A stretch of 64,000 nucleotides of DNA from Devosia aquimaris (GTDB taxonomy: Bacteria; Pseudomonadota; Alphaproteobacteria; Rhizobiales; Devosiaceae): positions 186,001-250,000 of the forward strand of contig NZ_JAIEZN010000001.1 of NCBI RefSeq assembly GCF_020169335.1, given 5' to 3'. Position 1 is the stretch's first letter, and every line of letters starts with the position of its first letter. Positions 43,330-53,614 of the stretch are shown in pieces. Made by a program: the position numbers and the translations under genes. The notes under the pieces are model-generated. The model had not been told where the DNA came from and did not search any database. It worked only from the letters and a program-made list of their open reading frames with translations.

Positions 43330-43651
43330 TGTGTCAATTCTCCCGACGAATCGCGCGTCAGCCTTTTGCCAACGTGTTTCCGATAGCCGGGGCCATGAGT
43401 CAACCAAACCCCGGAAATGCAGGGGATATGCGCGCCAAACTGCGGCTGCCGTGAGGCGGATTGCTGCCGCCGCCGCACAATTTGACGCACATCACCACGC
43501 TCTCGCCGCAATGGACTCGGTCTCTGGGATGTGATTTAGGTCAAGGCAGAGTTTTTCGCTCCGAGGTTGAGTCGGGGCGGCGTTTGCTATGCCGCTGTTA
43601 TTGCACTCAATCCCGGTGTGGATGCACCAATTGATGTCGACACAGGGGTTT
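43330..43651. other. 322-base intergenic region before the cox operon
   Basis: The gap between the divergent IalB-like gene and ctaC contains an FNR/FixK-like box at 43531-43544 and a TTGAGT word at 43567, followed 15 bases later by TATGCC, which could be a weak promoter. Short in-frame codons exist upstream of ctaC but show no signal-like or family sequence. Nothing else stands out. Confidence 0.5.
43531..43544. promoter_or_regulatory. FNR/FixK-like box upstream of ctaC
   Basis: GTGATTTAGGTCAA matches the FNR/FixK consensus TTGAT-N4-ATCAA at eight of ten defined positions. It lies about 108 bases before the ctaC start, so an oxygen-responsive regulator could act on the aa3 oxidase operon. 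This is a single-site inference. Confidence 0.4.
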
Positions 43652-46301
<2,650 letters not shown>

Positions 46302-46308
46302 GTTCAAT

Positions 46309-46329
46309 CGGGCCGCCTCGTGCGGCCCG
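46309..46329 (+). other. hairpin between ctaD and ctaB
   Basis: CGGGCCGC (46309-46316) pairs with GCGGCCCG (46322-46329) around a five-base loop. There is no T tract, so it is more likely an mRNA-stabilising or processing hairpin than a terminator; ctaB expression downstream would otherwise be lost. Confidence 0.5.
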
Positions 46330-46355
46330 GTCCACCCTCGAGGAAAGCAAGGTCA

Positions 46356-47291
46356 GTGGCTCTTACCGACGACAGCACACAGCTTCCCGCCATGACGGGC
46401 GAGGCACGCGTCGAGGATTACCTCGCGCTGCTCAAGCCCAATGTCATGCAGCTGGTTGTGTTCACCGCCATCGTCGGGCTGCTGGTGGCGCCGGGCGGCA
46501 TCAATCCGCTGATCGGCGTGATTGCCGTCGTCTGCATCGCCATCGGGGCAGGGGCCTCGGGCGCGCTGAACATGTGGTATGATGCCGATATCGACGCCAT
46601 CATGAGCCGCACGGTCAACCGGCCCATCCCGGCCGGCCGCATCACCGGCGGCGAAGCGCTGATCTTCGGCGTCGTGCTCTCGGTGTTCTCGGTGGCCCTG
46701 CTGGGCCTGGCGACCAATTGGGTCGCCGGTGGCCTGCTGGCCTTCACCATCTTCTTTTACGCCGTCGTCTATACGATGTGGCTGAAGCGCTCGACGCCGC
46801 AGAACATCGTTATCGGCGGCGCCGCCGGGGCCTTCCCGCCCATGGTTGGCTGGGCTGCCGTCACCGGCACGATCAGCCTGGAGAGCATCGCGCTGTTCCT
46901 GATCATCTTCCTGTGGACGCCGCCCCATTTCTGGGCGTTGGCGCTCTACAAGCAGTCTGACTATGGCGCTGCGGGCATTCCCATGATGCCCAACATCAAG
47001 GGCGTTGCCTCGACCAAGCGCCAGATCTTCGCCTACACCGTGCTGCTGGCCGCGTCCGCCCTGCTGCCCTCGATCCTGGGCTTTGCGGGTCTCCCCTATA
47101 CCGGTGTCGCTGTTGCCACCGGCGCAGGCTTCCTCTACCTCGCCCTCCGACTGCTGCGCAGCGGCGAGGACGTGGCCATGCGCAAATCGGCCCGCGTGCT
47201 GTTCAACTACTCGCTGAGCTACCTGTTCGTGCTGTTCCTGGCGCTGCTGTGCGACAATCTCCTCACCCGTTTTGGAGTCTTTGGCGCATGA
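46356..47291 (+). CDS. ctaB: protoheme IX farnesyltransferase
   Basis: The 311-residue UbiA-fold membrane enzyme converts heme b to heme o for the aa3 oxidase. The Asp-rich motif [15 protein letters not shown] with NRPIPAGRI (about 70-92) and the [15 protein letters not shown] block (about 204-218) are diagnostic, with about nine helices. The start is GTG, with GAGGAAAG about eight bases upstream. Its TGA overlaps the ATG of the following small gene by four bases. Confidence 0.96.
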   Translation: MALTDDSTQLPAMTGEARVEDYLALLKPNVMQLVVFTAIVGLLVAPGGINPLIGVIAVVCIAIGAGASGALNMWYDADIDAIMSRTVNRPIPAGRITGGEALIFGVVLSVFSVALLGLATNWVAGGLLAFTIFFYAVVYTMWLKRSTPQNIVIGGAAGAFPPMVGWAAVTGTISLESIALFLIIFLWTPPHFWALALYKQSDYGAAGIPMMPNIKGVASTKRQIFAYTVLLAASALLPSILGFAGLPYTGVAVATGAGFLYLALRLLRSGEDVAMRKSARVLFNYSLSYLFVLFLALLCDNLLTRFGVFGA

Positions 47292-47470
47292 GTGCACCCC
47301 ATGAGATCCGCGCTGTCGAACTGGAAACGCCCGAGGTGACTGCCGCCCGTGCCAAGGTGCGTCGCCGCCGCTCGATCGCGCTTGCCATCGCCCTGGCACT
47401 GTTCGCCGTCACGTTCTACACGCTGACCATCGTCAAGATGGGTCCGGCCCTGTTCGATCGGTCGCTGTGA
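47288..47470 (+). CDS. small cytochrome oxidase accessory membrane protein (CoxF-like)
   Basis: The 60-residue protein has one membrane helix (about 32-53, [20 protein letters not shown]) and a short tail [13 protein letters not shown] small one-helix gene at this position, between ctaB and ctaG, occurs in many alphaproteobacterial oxidase operons and is usually annotated as CoxF or an unnamed protein. Its exact role is not known; assembly or stability of the oxidase is likely from context. It is coupled on both sides: ATGA overlap with ctaB and a one-base overlap with ctaG. Confidence 0.85.
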   Translation: MSAPHEIRAVELETPEVTAARAKVRRRRSIALAIALALFAVTFYTLTIVKMGPALFDRSL

Positions 47471-48033
47471 TGGCCGAGATCACCCAATCCACGCCCCCCG
47501 GCGCCAACCGCCGCAATCGCCGCGTCGCGCTTGTCGGTCTGGGCATGGCCGTCGGCATGGTCGGGCTCGCCTATGCCAGCGTGCCGCTCTATCAGATGTT
47601 CTGCCAGGCCACCGGCTTTGGCGGCACCACGCGCGTTGCCACCGACTCGCCCAAGGGCATCATTGGCCGCGAGATGAAGGTTCGCTTCGACTCCAACGTC
47701 GCCAACGAACTGTCCTGGAAGGTCACGCCAGCGGCCGCCATCACCGACAAGATCGGCACCGTCGATACTGTGAACTTTGTTGCGCACAACCTCTCCGACA
47801 AGCCGGTGACGGGGCGCGCCATCTTCAACGTCTCGCCCGAACGGGCCGGCGCCTATTTCAACAAGATCGAATGCTTCTGCTTCACCGAGCAGACGCTGCA
47901 GCCCGGCGAAACCGTCGATATGCCGATCGTGTTCTTCATCGACCCCGAGCTCGATAGCAATAACGAGCTCGATACCATCAAAGAGATCACGCTCTCTTAC
48001 ACTTTCTACGCTTCAGACAACGAGGGAAGCTGA
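47470..48033 (+). CDS. ctaG: cytochrome c oxidase assembly protein CtaG (Cox11)
   Basis: The 187-residue copper chaperone inserts copper into the CuB site of subunit I. It has one N-terminal helix (about 22-38, VALVGLGMAVGMVGLAY), the LYQMFCQATGFGGTT block with a conserved Cys, and the metal-binding IECFCFTEQTL motif (C-F-C). The periplasmic domain is of immunoglobulin-like fold in the family. The ATG at 47470 shares its A with the stop of the previous gene. It ends two bases before ctaE. Confidence 0.96.
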   Translation: MAEITQSTPPGANRRNRRVALVGLGMAVGMVGLAYASVPLYQMFCQATGFGGTTRVATDSPKGIIGREMKVRFDSNVANELSWKVTPAAAITDKIGTVDTVNFVAHNLSDKPVTGRAIFNVSPERAGAYFNKIECFCFTEQTLQPGETVDMPIVFFIDPELDSNNELDTIKEITLSYTFYASDNEGS

Positions 48034-48035
48034 CC

Positions 48036-48872
48036 ATGGCCGGAATAGCCAAGAACCACGACTATCACATGGTGGAGCCCAGCCCGTGGCCGTTCGTCGG
48101 CTCGGTCTCGGTGCTCATCATGGCCATTGGCGGCATCTTCTGGATGCACCACTGGACGCCCTGGGTGTTCTTCGTGGGCCTGGTGGGCGTGCTCTACACC
48201 ATGTACGCCTGGTGGAGCGACGTGATCAAGGAAGCCAACAACGGCCATGACCACACTGCCGTGGTGCAGATGCATCACCGCTACGGCATGATGCTGTTCA
48301 TCGCTTCCGAAGTGATGGTGTTCTTCGGCTTCTTCTGGGCCTATTTCGACGGCTTCTTCCGCCTGGACGACGTCGAGCAGTATGCCCGCGTTGCGGCGAC
48401 CGGTGGCATCTGGCCGCCGACCGGCATCGAGCTGTTCGACCCCTTCCACCTGCCGCTGTTCAACACCCTGCTGCTGCTGACCTCGGGCACTACCGTGACC
48501 TGGGCACACCATGCCCTGCTCGAAAATGATCGCGAGGGCCTGAAGTGGGGCCTGGCACTGACCATCGTGTTGGGCGCTGTGTTCACCTGCGTGCAGATGA
48601 TCGAATATTCCGAAGCTGGCTTCAGCTTCGCTGGCAACATGTATGGCGCCACCTTCTTCATGGCCACCGGCCTGCACGGTTTCCACGTGCTGATCGGCAC
48701 CATCTTCCTGGCCGTCTGCCTGATCCGCGCCCTGCGTGGCGACTTCACGCCCGAGCGTCACCTCGGCTTCGAATTTGCCGCCTGGTACTGGCACTTCGTG
48801 GACGTGGTCTGGCTGTTCCTGTTTGCCTCGATCTATGTCTGGGGCAGCTGGGGCGTGGCGATCCACCACTAG
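48036..48872 (+). CDS. ctaE: cytochrome c oxidase subunit III
   Basis: The 278-residue seven-helix subunit begins NHDYHMVEPSPWPFVGS, as in the family, and has FIASEVMVFFGFFWAYF with its conserved Glu, HHALLENDREGL, and the C-terminal YWHFVDVVWLFLF. It completes the three-subunit oxidase core. An excellent hairpin terminator lies just beyond it, before the DUF983 gene. Confidence 0.97.
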   Translation: MAGIAKNHDYHMVEPSPWPFVGSVSVLIMAIGGIFWMHHWTPWVFFVGLVGVLYTMYAWWSDVIKEANNGHDHTAVVQMHHRYGMMLFIASEVMVFFGFFWAYFDGFFRLDDVEQYARVAATGGIWPPTGIELFDPFHLPLFNTLLLLTSGTTVTWAHHALLENDREGLKWGLALTIVLGAVFTCVQMIEYSEAGFSFAGNMYGATFFMATGLHGFHVLIGTIFLAVCLIRALRGDFTPERHLGFEFAAWYWHFVDVVWLFLFASIYVWGSWGVAIHH

Positions 48873-48895
48873 GGGCAAGCCCCTCGCTTCTAACG

Positions 48896-48927
48896 GGGCG
48901 CAGCGACGAGCTGCGCCCTTTGCTTTT
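48896..48927 (+). terminator. terminator or attenuator after ctaE
   Basis: GGGCGCAGC (48896-48904), loop GACGA, GCTGCGCCC (48910-48918), then TTTGCTTTT. The T-rich tail runs into the ribosome binding site of the next gene (GGAG at 48928-48931), so it probably lowers, rather than abolishes, expression of DUF983 and SURF1 relative to the oxidase subunits. Confidence 0.75.
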
Positions 48928-48937
48928 GGAGACTGCC

Positions 48938-49291
48938 TTGGCCCTGCCTTCGCCCTTTGTTGCCGGATTGCTTTGTCGCTGCCCGCGCTGTGGCAAGGGG
49001 CCCCTGTTCAACGGCTACCTCAAGGTGGCGCCGCGCTGCAGTGCCTGCGATCTTGACCTGGCCTTTGCCGACAGCGGCGACGGTCCGGCGATCTTTGTGA
49101 TCTTCCTCGTGGCCCCGGTGGTGGTGTTGCTGGCTCTTGTTGTCGGCGCACTCTTCAATCCGCCGCCGCTGGTCCACCTGATGCTGTGGATCCCCACCAC
49201 CATCGTGCTGTCGCTGGCGCTGTTGCCGCCCTTCAAGGGCGTGCTGGTGGCGCTGCAATATCGCAACGACGCCCATGAGGGGCATCAATGA
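48938..49291 (+). CDS. DUF983 family membrane protein
   Basis: The 117-residue protein has the DUF983 zinc-ribbon-like start CRCPRCGKGPLFNGYLKVAPRCSACDLD (two C-x-x-C pairs, about 14-40) followed by two membrane helices. It is commonly found beside surf1 and ctaE in Alphaproteobacteria and may help oxidase assembly, but this is not proved. I use a TTG start at 48938, seven bases after GGAG; no ATG or GTG fits. Its TGA overlaps the SURF1 ATG by four bases. Confidence 0.88.
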   Translation: MALPSPFVAGLLCRCPRCGKGPLFNGYLKVAPRCSACDLDLAFADSGDGPAIFVIFLVAPVVVLLALVVGALFNPPPLVHLMLWIPTTIVLSLALLPPFKGVLVALQYRNDAHEGHQ

Positions 49292-50046
49292 GTGCGCCCC
49301 GCCGCCTCGGCCCGCTGATGACGGGCGGCTTTGTCGTGCTCATGCTTGCCCTGGCGGTCGTCTGCGTCTTTCTGGGGACCTGGCAGATGCAGCGGCTCGC
49401 CGAAAAGGAGGCGCTGATCGCCGCGGTCGATGCCCGCATCGATGCGGCGCCCGTGCCGGTTCCCGAAGCCAGTGCCTGGCCCAGCCTCAACCTTGAACCG
49501 CTCAATTTCCAGCCCGTCACCCTGACTGGCGCCTTCCGCTACAACCAGACGGTTACCGTCTTTACCAGTCTCGCCAATGCCCGTGGCTCGGCTTCAGGCC
49601 CCGGTTACTGGGTGATGACGCCCTTCGTGCTGCAGTCCGGCGGCACGGTCTTTGTCAATCGTGGCTTCGTGCCCGAGGCCATGCAGGAAGCCGCTGTGAC
49701 CGATGGCGAGAGCGACACCACGACCGTCACCATCACCGGCCTGCTGCGGCCCGGCGAGGCGGCAGGTTTCATGACGCCGGCTGCCGACACCTCCAATCGT
49801 GTCGAATGGGTGCGCGACCCGGCCCGCCTTGCCGCCATGGTCGATCCGGCGCTGGCGCCGATAGCACCGTTCTATATCGACATGCCCGCCGGCGCGCCGG
49901 GCGAACTGCCCCAGGGCGGCGAGACGGTCATCGAGTTTCCCAACAACCATTTGGGCTATGCCTATACCTGGTATGGCTTTGCCATCGTCGCCGTGGTCAT
50001 GCTCGGCTTCTGGCTCTGGCGCCAGCGCCGTACCGGCAAGGCCTGA
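49288..50046 (+). CDS. SURF1 family oxidase assembly protein
   Basis: The 252-residue protein has the Surf1 topology: one helix near the N-terminus (about 12-32), a periplasmic domain, and one helix near the C-terminus (about 226-245). Family signatures are LGTWQMQRLAEKEALI, VTLTGAFRYNQTV, GYWVMTPFVLQSGGTVFVNRGFVP, and NNHLGYAYTWYGFAIV. In bacteria Surf1 helps place heme a in subunit I. It is the last gene of the oxidase operon, 69 bases before thrC. Confidence 0.94.
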   Translation: MSAPRRLGPLMTGGFVVLMLALAVVCVFLGTWQMQRLAEKEALIAAVDARIDAAPVPVPEASAWPSLNLEPLNFQPVTLTGAFRYNQTVTVFTSLANARGSASGPGYWVMTPFVLQSGGTVFVNRGFVPEAMQEAAVTDGESDTTTVTITGLLRPGEAAGFMTPAADTSNRVEWVRDPARLAAMVDPALAPIAPFYIDMPAGAPGELPQGGETVIEFPNNHLGYAYTWYGFAIVAVVMLGFWLWRQRRTGKA

Positions 50047-50115
50047 TCCGGCAAACTTGCGGTCGGCGGGTCAATTCACTAGGTTGTAACAATTCCAAAA
50101 GGGCTCCTTCCCCGA

Positions 50116-51510
50116 ATGCAATTTGTATCAACGCGCGGTCAGGCGCCCGTGCTCGGCTTCTCTGACGCAGTTCTGGCTGGCCTGGCCTCCGATGGCGGCC
50201 TCTACGTTCCCAAGAGCTGGCCCCAGCTCAGCCCCGAGGAAATCGCCGGCTTTGCCGGCAAGCCCTATGCCGATGTCGCCTTCGACATCATCAGCCGCTT
50301 CACGGGCGATGAGATCGCGCCGACGCGGCTCAAGCAGATCATCGACGAGGCCTATGCCGGCTTCCGCCATCCCTCTGTCGCGCCGCTGGTCGAACTGGCG
50401 CCGGGGCACTTCGCGCTCGAGCTGTTCCACGGGCCCACGCTGGCGTTCAAGGACGTCGCCATGCAGTTCCTCAGCCGCATGATGGACCATATCCTGGCCG
50501 AGCGCGGCCTGCGCGCCACCATTGTCGGCGCCACGTCGGGCGACACGGGCTCGGCCGCCATCGAGGCGTTCCGCGGCCGCGACACCACCGACATCTTCAT
50601 TCTCCATCCCCAGGGCCGCACCTCCCCGGTCCAGCGCCTGCAGATGACCACCGTGCTCGATGAGAATGTGCACAACATCGCCATCGAGGGCACGTTTGAC
50701 GACTGCCAGAACATCGTCAAGGCGATGTTCAACAACCATCGGTTCCGCGACCAGGTGCGCTTGTCGGGCGTCAATTCGATCAACTGGGGCCGGATCGTCG
50801 CCCAGATCGTCTACTACTTCACAGCGGCCGTTTCGCTGGGCGCGCCGCATCGCCCGGTGAGCTTCACGGTGCCGACCGGCAATTTCGGCGACATCTTTGC
50901 GGGCTATTGCGCCAAGGCCATGGGCCTTCAGATCGACCGGCTGGTCATCGCCACCAATGCCAATGACATCCTGCGCCGCACCATGGAAACCGGTCGCTAT
51001 GACATGGCCGGCGTTGCCCCCACCATCAGCCCCTCGATGGATATTCAGATCTCGTCCAACTTCGAGCGCCTGCTGTTCGAAGGCGCCGGGCGCGACGCCA
51101 CGGCCGTGGTGCGCATGATGGACGGCCTCAAGCAGTCGGGCGGCTTTGCCGTGCCGGAAGCCACGCTGGGCGCCATCCGGCGCGACTTCGCGGCTGGCAC
51201 AAGCGACGAGCCAGCCACCAAGGCGACCATTGCCAGCGTACATGCCCGATCCGGCTACCTGCTCGATCCACACACAGCCGTGGGCGTGCATGTTGCCATG
51301 CAACAGCCCATCACCGGCGTCCCCATGGTCACGCTGGCCACCGCCCATCCCGCCAAATTCCCTGCCGCCGTCAAGGCCGCTTCGGGCGTGGATCCGGCGC
51401 TGCCGGCCTGGCTGGCCGATCTCTACGATCGCCCCGAGCGCCTGAGCGTCCTTGCCAACCAGCAGCAATCTGTCGAAGACTTCATCCTGGCGCGCACGCG
51501 CGCTGTCTAG
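50116..51510 (+). CDS. thrC: threonine synthase
   Basis: The 464-residue PLP enzyme makes threonine from O-phosphohomoserine. The start MQFVSTRGQAPVLGFSDAVLAGLASDGGLYVP is the class-2 (yeast-like/alphaproteobacterial) N-terminus; LAFKDVAMQF holds the PLP lysine at K112, GATSGDTGSAAIEA the phosphate loop, and GVNSINWGRIVAQIVYY and VPTGNFGDIFAG further sites. The ribosome binding site is weak. thrC followed by an M16 protease and an acetyltransferase is an order I recall from Rhizobiales. Confidence 0.96.
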   Translation: MQFVSTRGQAPVLGFSDAVLAGLASDGGLYVPKSWPQLSPEEIAGFAGKPYADVAFDIISRFTGDEIAPTRLKQIIDEAYAGFRHPSVAPLVELAPGHFALELFHGPTLAFKDVAMQFLSRMMDHILAERGLRATIVGATSGDTGSAAIEAFRGRDTTDIFILHPQGRTSPVQRLQMTTVLDENVHNIAIEGTFDDCQNIVKAMFNNHRFRDQVRLSGVNSINWGRIVAQIVYYFTAAVSLGAPHRPVSFTVPTGNFGDIFAGYCAKAMGLQIDRLVIATNANDILRRTMETGRYDMAGVAPTISPSMDIQISSNFERLLFEGAGRDATAVVRMMDGLKQSGGFAVPEATLGAIRRDFAAGTSDEPATKATIASVHARSGYLLDPHTAVGVHVAMQQPITGVPMVTLATAHPAKFPAAVKAASGVDPALPAWLADLYDRPERLSVLANQQQSVEDFILARTRAV

Positions 51511-51563
51511 CGAACCAACAAGGCCGGGCGGTCTGTGGATCGCCGGGCTGAGGAGACTGACTC

Positions 51564-52826
51564 GTGAGCGTACAATCGACGACCCTCGACAATGGCATGG
51601 TGGTCCTCACCGACGACATGCCGCACCTCGAAAGCGCCTCCCTGGGCGTCTGGGTCAAGGCCGGCGCCCGCTCCGAACGCAAGACCGAGCATGGCATCTC
51701 CCATCTGCTCGAGCACATGGCCTTCAAGGGCACCAAGACGCGCAATGCGCTCAACATCGCCGAGGCCATCGAAAATGTCGGCGGTGACCTGAACGCGGCC
51801 ACCTCCATCGAGCACACCGGCTATTTCGCCCGCGTGCTCAAGGAGGATGTGGTCCTGGCAGCCGATATTCTCAGCGATATCCTGCAGAACTCCCTGTTCG
51901 ACGAGGACGAGCTGACCCGCGAGAAGCAGGTCATCGTCCAGGAGATCGGCGCCGCCCGCGACAACCCAGACGACCAGGTGTTCGACCTGTTCCAGCAGGC
52001 CGCCTTTCCCAGCCAGCCCATCGGCCGCACCATCCTGGGCACGGTGGATTCTGTCCGGGCCTTCAACCCCGATACCATCCGCAAATACATGAACCGCAAC
52101 TATGTGGGCGACCACATGGTGATGGCCGCTGCCGGCAATGTCGATCACGACGGGCTGGTGAAGGTGGCGCGGGAGCATTTCGCCACGCTCAAGCCCAACG
52201 GCGCCCCGGCGCCGCAGCGCGCCGAATACCAGGGCGGGCAGGAGCGTCTCGTGTCCGAGCACGAGCAGGCCCATATCGTCATCGGCTTCGAGGGCCGCGC
52301 CTATAATGCCGACGGCTTTTATGCCGCGCAGGTGCTGGCCTCCATCCTGGGGGGCGGCATGAGCTCGCGCCTGTTCCAGGAAGTGCGCGAGAAGCGCGGT
52401 CTCTGCTACTCGGTCTATTCGTTCCACTGGGCCTTTGCCGACAGCGGCGTCTTCGGCGTTGCCGCGGCGACCGGCGAGGAAGAGGTGGCCGATCTCGTGC
52501 CCGTCGTGCTCGACGAACTCAAGCGCGCCACCGAGAACATCACCGAGGAAGAGGTGGTGCGTGTGCGCAACCAGATTCGCGCGGGCCTGCTGATGTCGCT
52601 CGAAAGCCCCTCTGCCCGTGCCGGCCAGCTGGCCCGCCAGCAGATCCTGTGGGGCCGGCCGATTCCGATGCAGGAGACGGTCAACCGCATCAACGCCATC
52701 ACCACGCGACGGGTGCAGGAAGTGGCCGAGCAGATCTTCACCTCCGGCGCACCGACGCTGGCCGGCATCGGTCCGATCGGCAATCTCGCTGACGTCGAAG
52801 CGATCAGCGACCATATCAAACGCTGA
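51564..52826 (+). CDS. M16-family zinc peptidase (PepR/MPP-like)
   Basis: The 420-residue protein resembles the mitochondrial processing peptidase beta subunit. The inverted zinc motif HLLEH (47-51) in GISHLLEHMAFKGT and the downstream glutamate-rich ELTREKQVIVQEI (about 115-127) make it catalytically competent. The C-terminal half holds GGGMSSRLFQEVREKRGLCYSV, the substrate-binding loop. GTG start at 51564 with AGGAG upstream. No signal peptide is visible, so it is probably cytoplasmic; the natural substrate is unknown. Confidence 0.93.
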   Translation: MSVQSTTLDNGMVVLTDDMPHLESASLGVWVKAGARSERKTEHGISHLLEHMAFKGTKTRNALNIAEAIENVGGDLNAATSIEHTGYFARVLKEDVVLAADILSDILQNSLFDEDELTREKQVIVQEIGAARDNPDDQVFDLFQQAAFPSQPIGRTILGTVDSVRAFNPDTIRKYMNRNYVGDHMVMAAAGNVDHDGLVKVAREHFATLKPNGAPAPQRAEYQGGQERLVSEHEQAHIVIGFEGRAYNADGFYAAQVLASILGGGMSSRLFQEVREKRGLCYSVYSFHWAFADSGVFGVAAATGEEEVADLVPVVLDELKRATENITEEEVVRVRNQIRAGLLMSLESPSARAGQLARQQILWGRPIPMQETVNRINAITTRRVQEVAEQIFTSGAPTLAGIGPIGNLADVEAISDHIKR

Positions 52827-52839
52827 GCGGTTCCCTGTC

Positions 52840-53451
52840 GTGCTCTGGCCCTGGTCATCGCCGCAATCGCTGATCTCCCTGCGCGGTGCCCGCGTCAGCC
52901 TGCGCCTGCCGCAACTGTCCGACTACGACCAATGGTATCAGCTGCGCATGGCCAGCCGCGACTTCCTGCGCCCCTTCGAGCCGCGCTGGACCGAGGCTGA
53001 TCTGGCCCGCCGCGTCTTCGTGCAGCGCGTGCGGCGCGCCCGTATCGAAGCGGAGGAGGGGACCGACTATTCGCTCTTCATCTTCCTGCCCGAGGGGCGT
53101 CGTGAAACCCTGGTGGGCGGCCTCACGCTCTCCAATGTGCGCCGCCGCGCCGCCCAGTTCGTCAACCTGGGCTATTGGATGGGCCAGCAATATGCCGGCA
53201 GGGGACTGATGAGCGAGGCCGTGTCGGTCTGCCTGCCCTTCACCTTCGAGACGCTCGATCTCCACAGGATTCATGCGGCCTTTCTGCCCGGCAACATGGC
53301 CTCGCGCCGCGTGCTGGAAAAGAACGGGTTTGTCGAAGAGGGCTTCGCCGAGAACTACCTGCAGATCAACGGCCGCTGGGAGGATCACGTGCTGTTTGCG
53401 CTCACGCGCGAACGCTATGAGCGAGCCCGCTTCAACGCTCTGCTGGTCTAG
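52840..53451 (+). CDS. rimJ: RimJ-like GNAT acetyltransferase
   Basis: The 203-residue protein is a ribosomal-protein-alanine acetyltransferase-type GNAT enzyme: LRLPQLSDYDQWYQLR at the front, VNLGYWMGQQYAGRGLMSEAV as the acetyl-CoA loop, LHRIHAAFLPGNMASRRVLEKNGFVEEG and NGRWEDHVLFAL at the end. The GTG at 52840, 13 bases after the M16 gene, is the best start, though the ribosome binding site is poor; ATG codons further in would remove family sequence. Acceptor protein uncertain. Confidence 0.9.
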   Translation: MLWPWSSPQSLISLRGARVSLRLPQLSDYDQWYQLRMASRDFLRPFEPRWTEADLARRVFVQRVRRARIEAEEGTDYSLFIFLPEGRRETLVGGLTLSNVRRRAAQFVNLGYWMGQQYAGRGLMSEAVSVCLPFTFETLDLHRIHAAFLPGNMASRRVLEKNGFVEEGFAENYLQINGRWEDHVLFALTRERYERARFNALLV

Positions 53452-53614
53452 ACCTGTTGCGGAATGGCAACAGTGCTCGAACCTTGCCGCTGGCCGCATT
53501 CCCCGCTACCAAAGACCGCTCCTCGTCTGAGGGCCCTGGAATTTGTGTGGCCGAGAATTCGCCTGCCGGTTCCACCGCCACAATGATGCCCACCGCAGGA
53601 TTTAGTCGCCCTTG

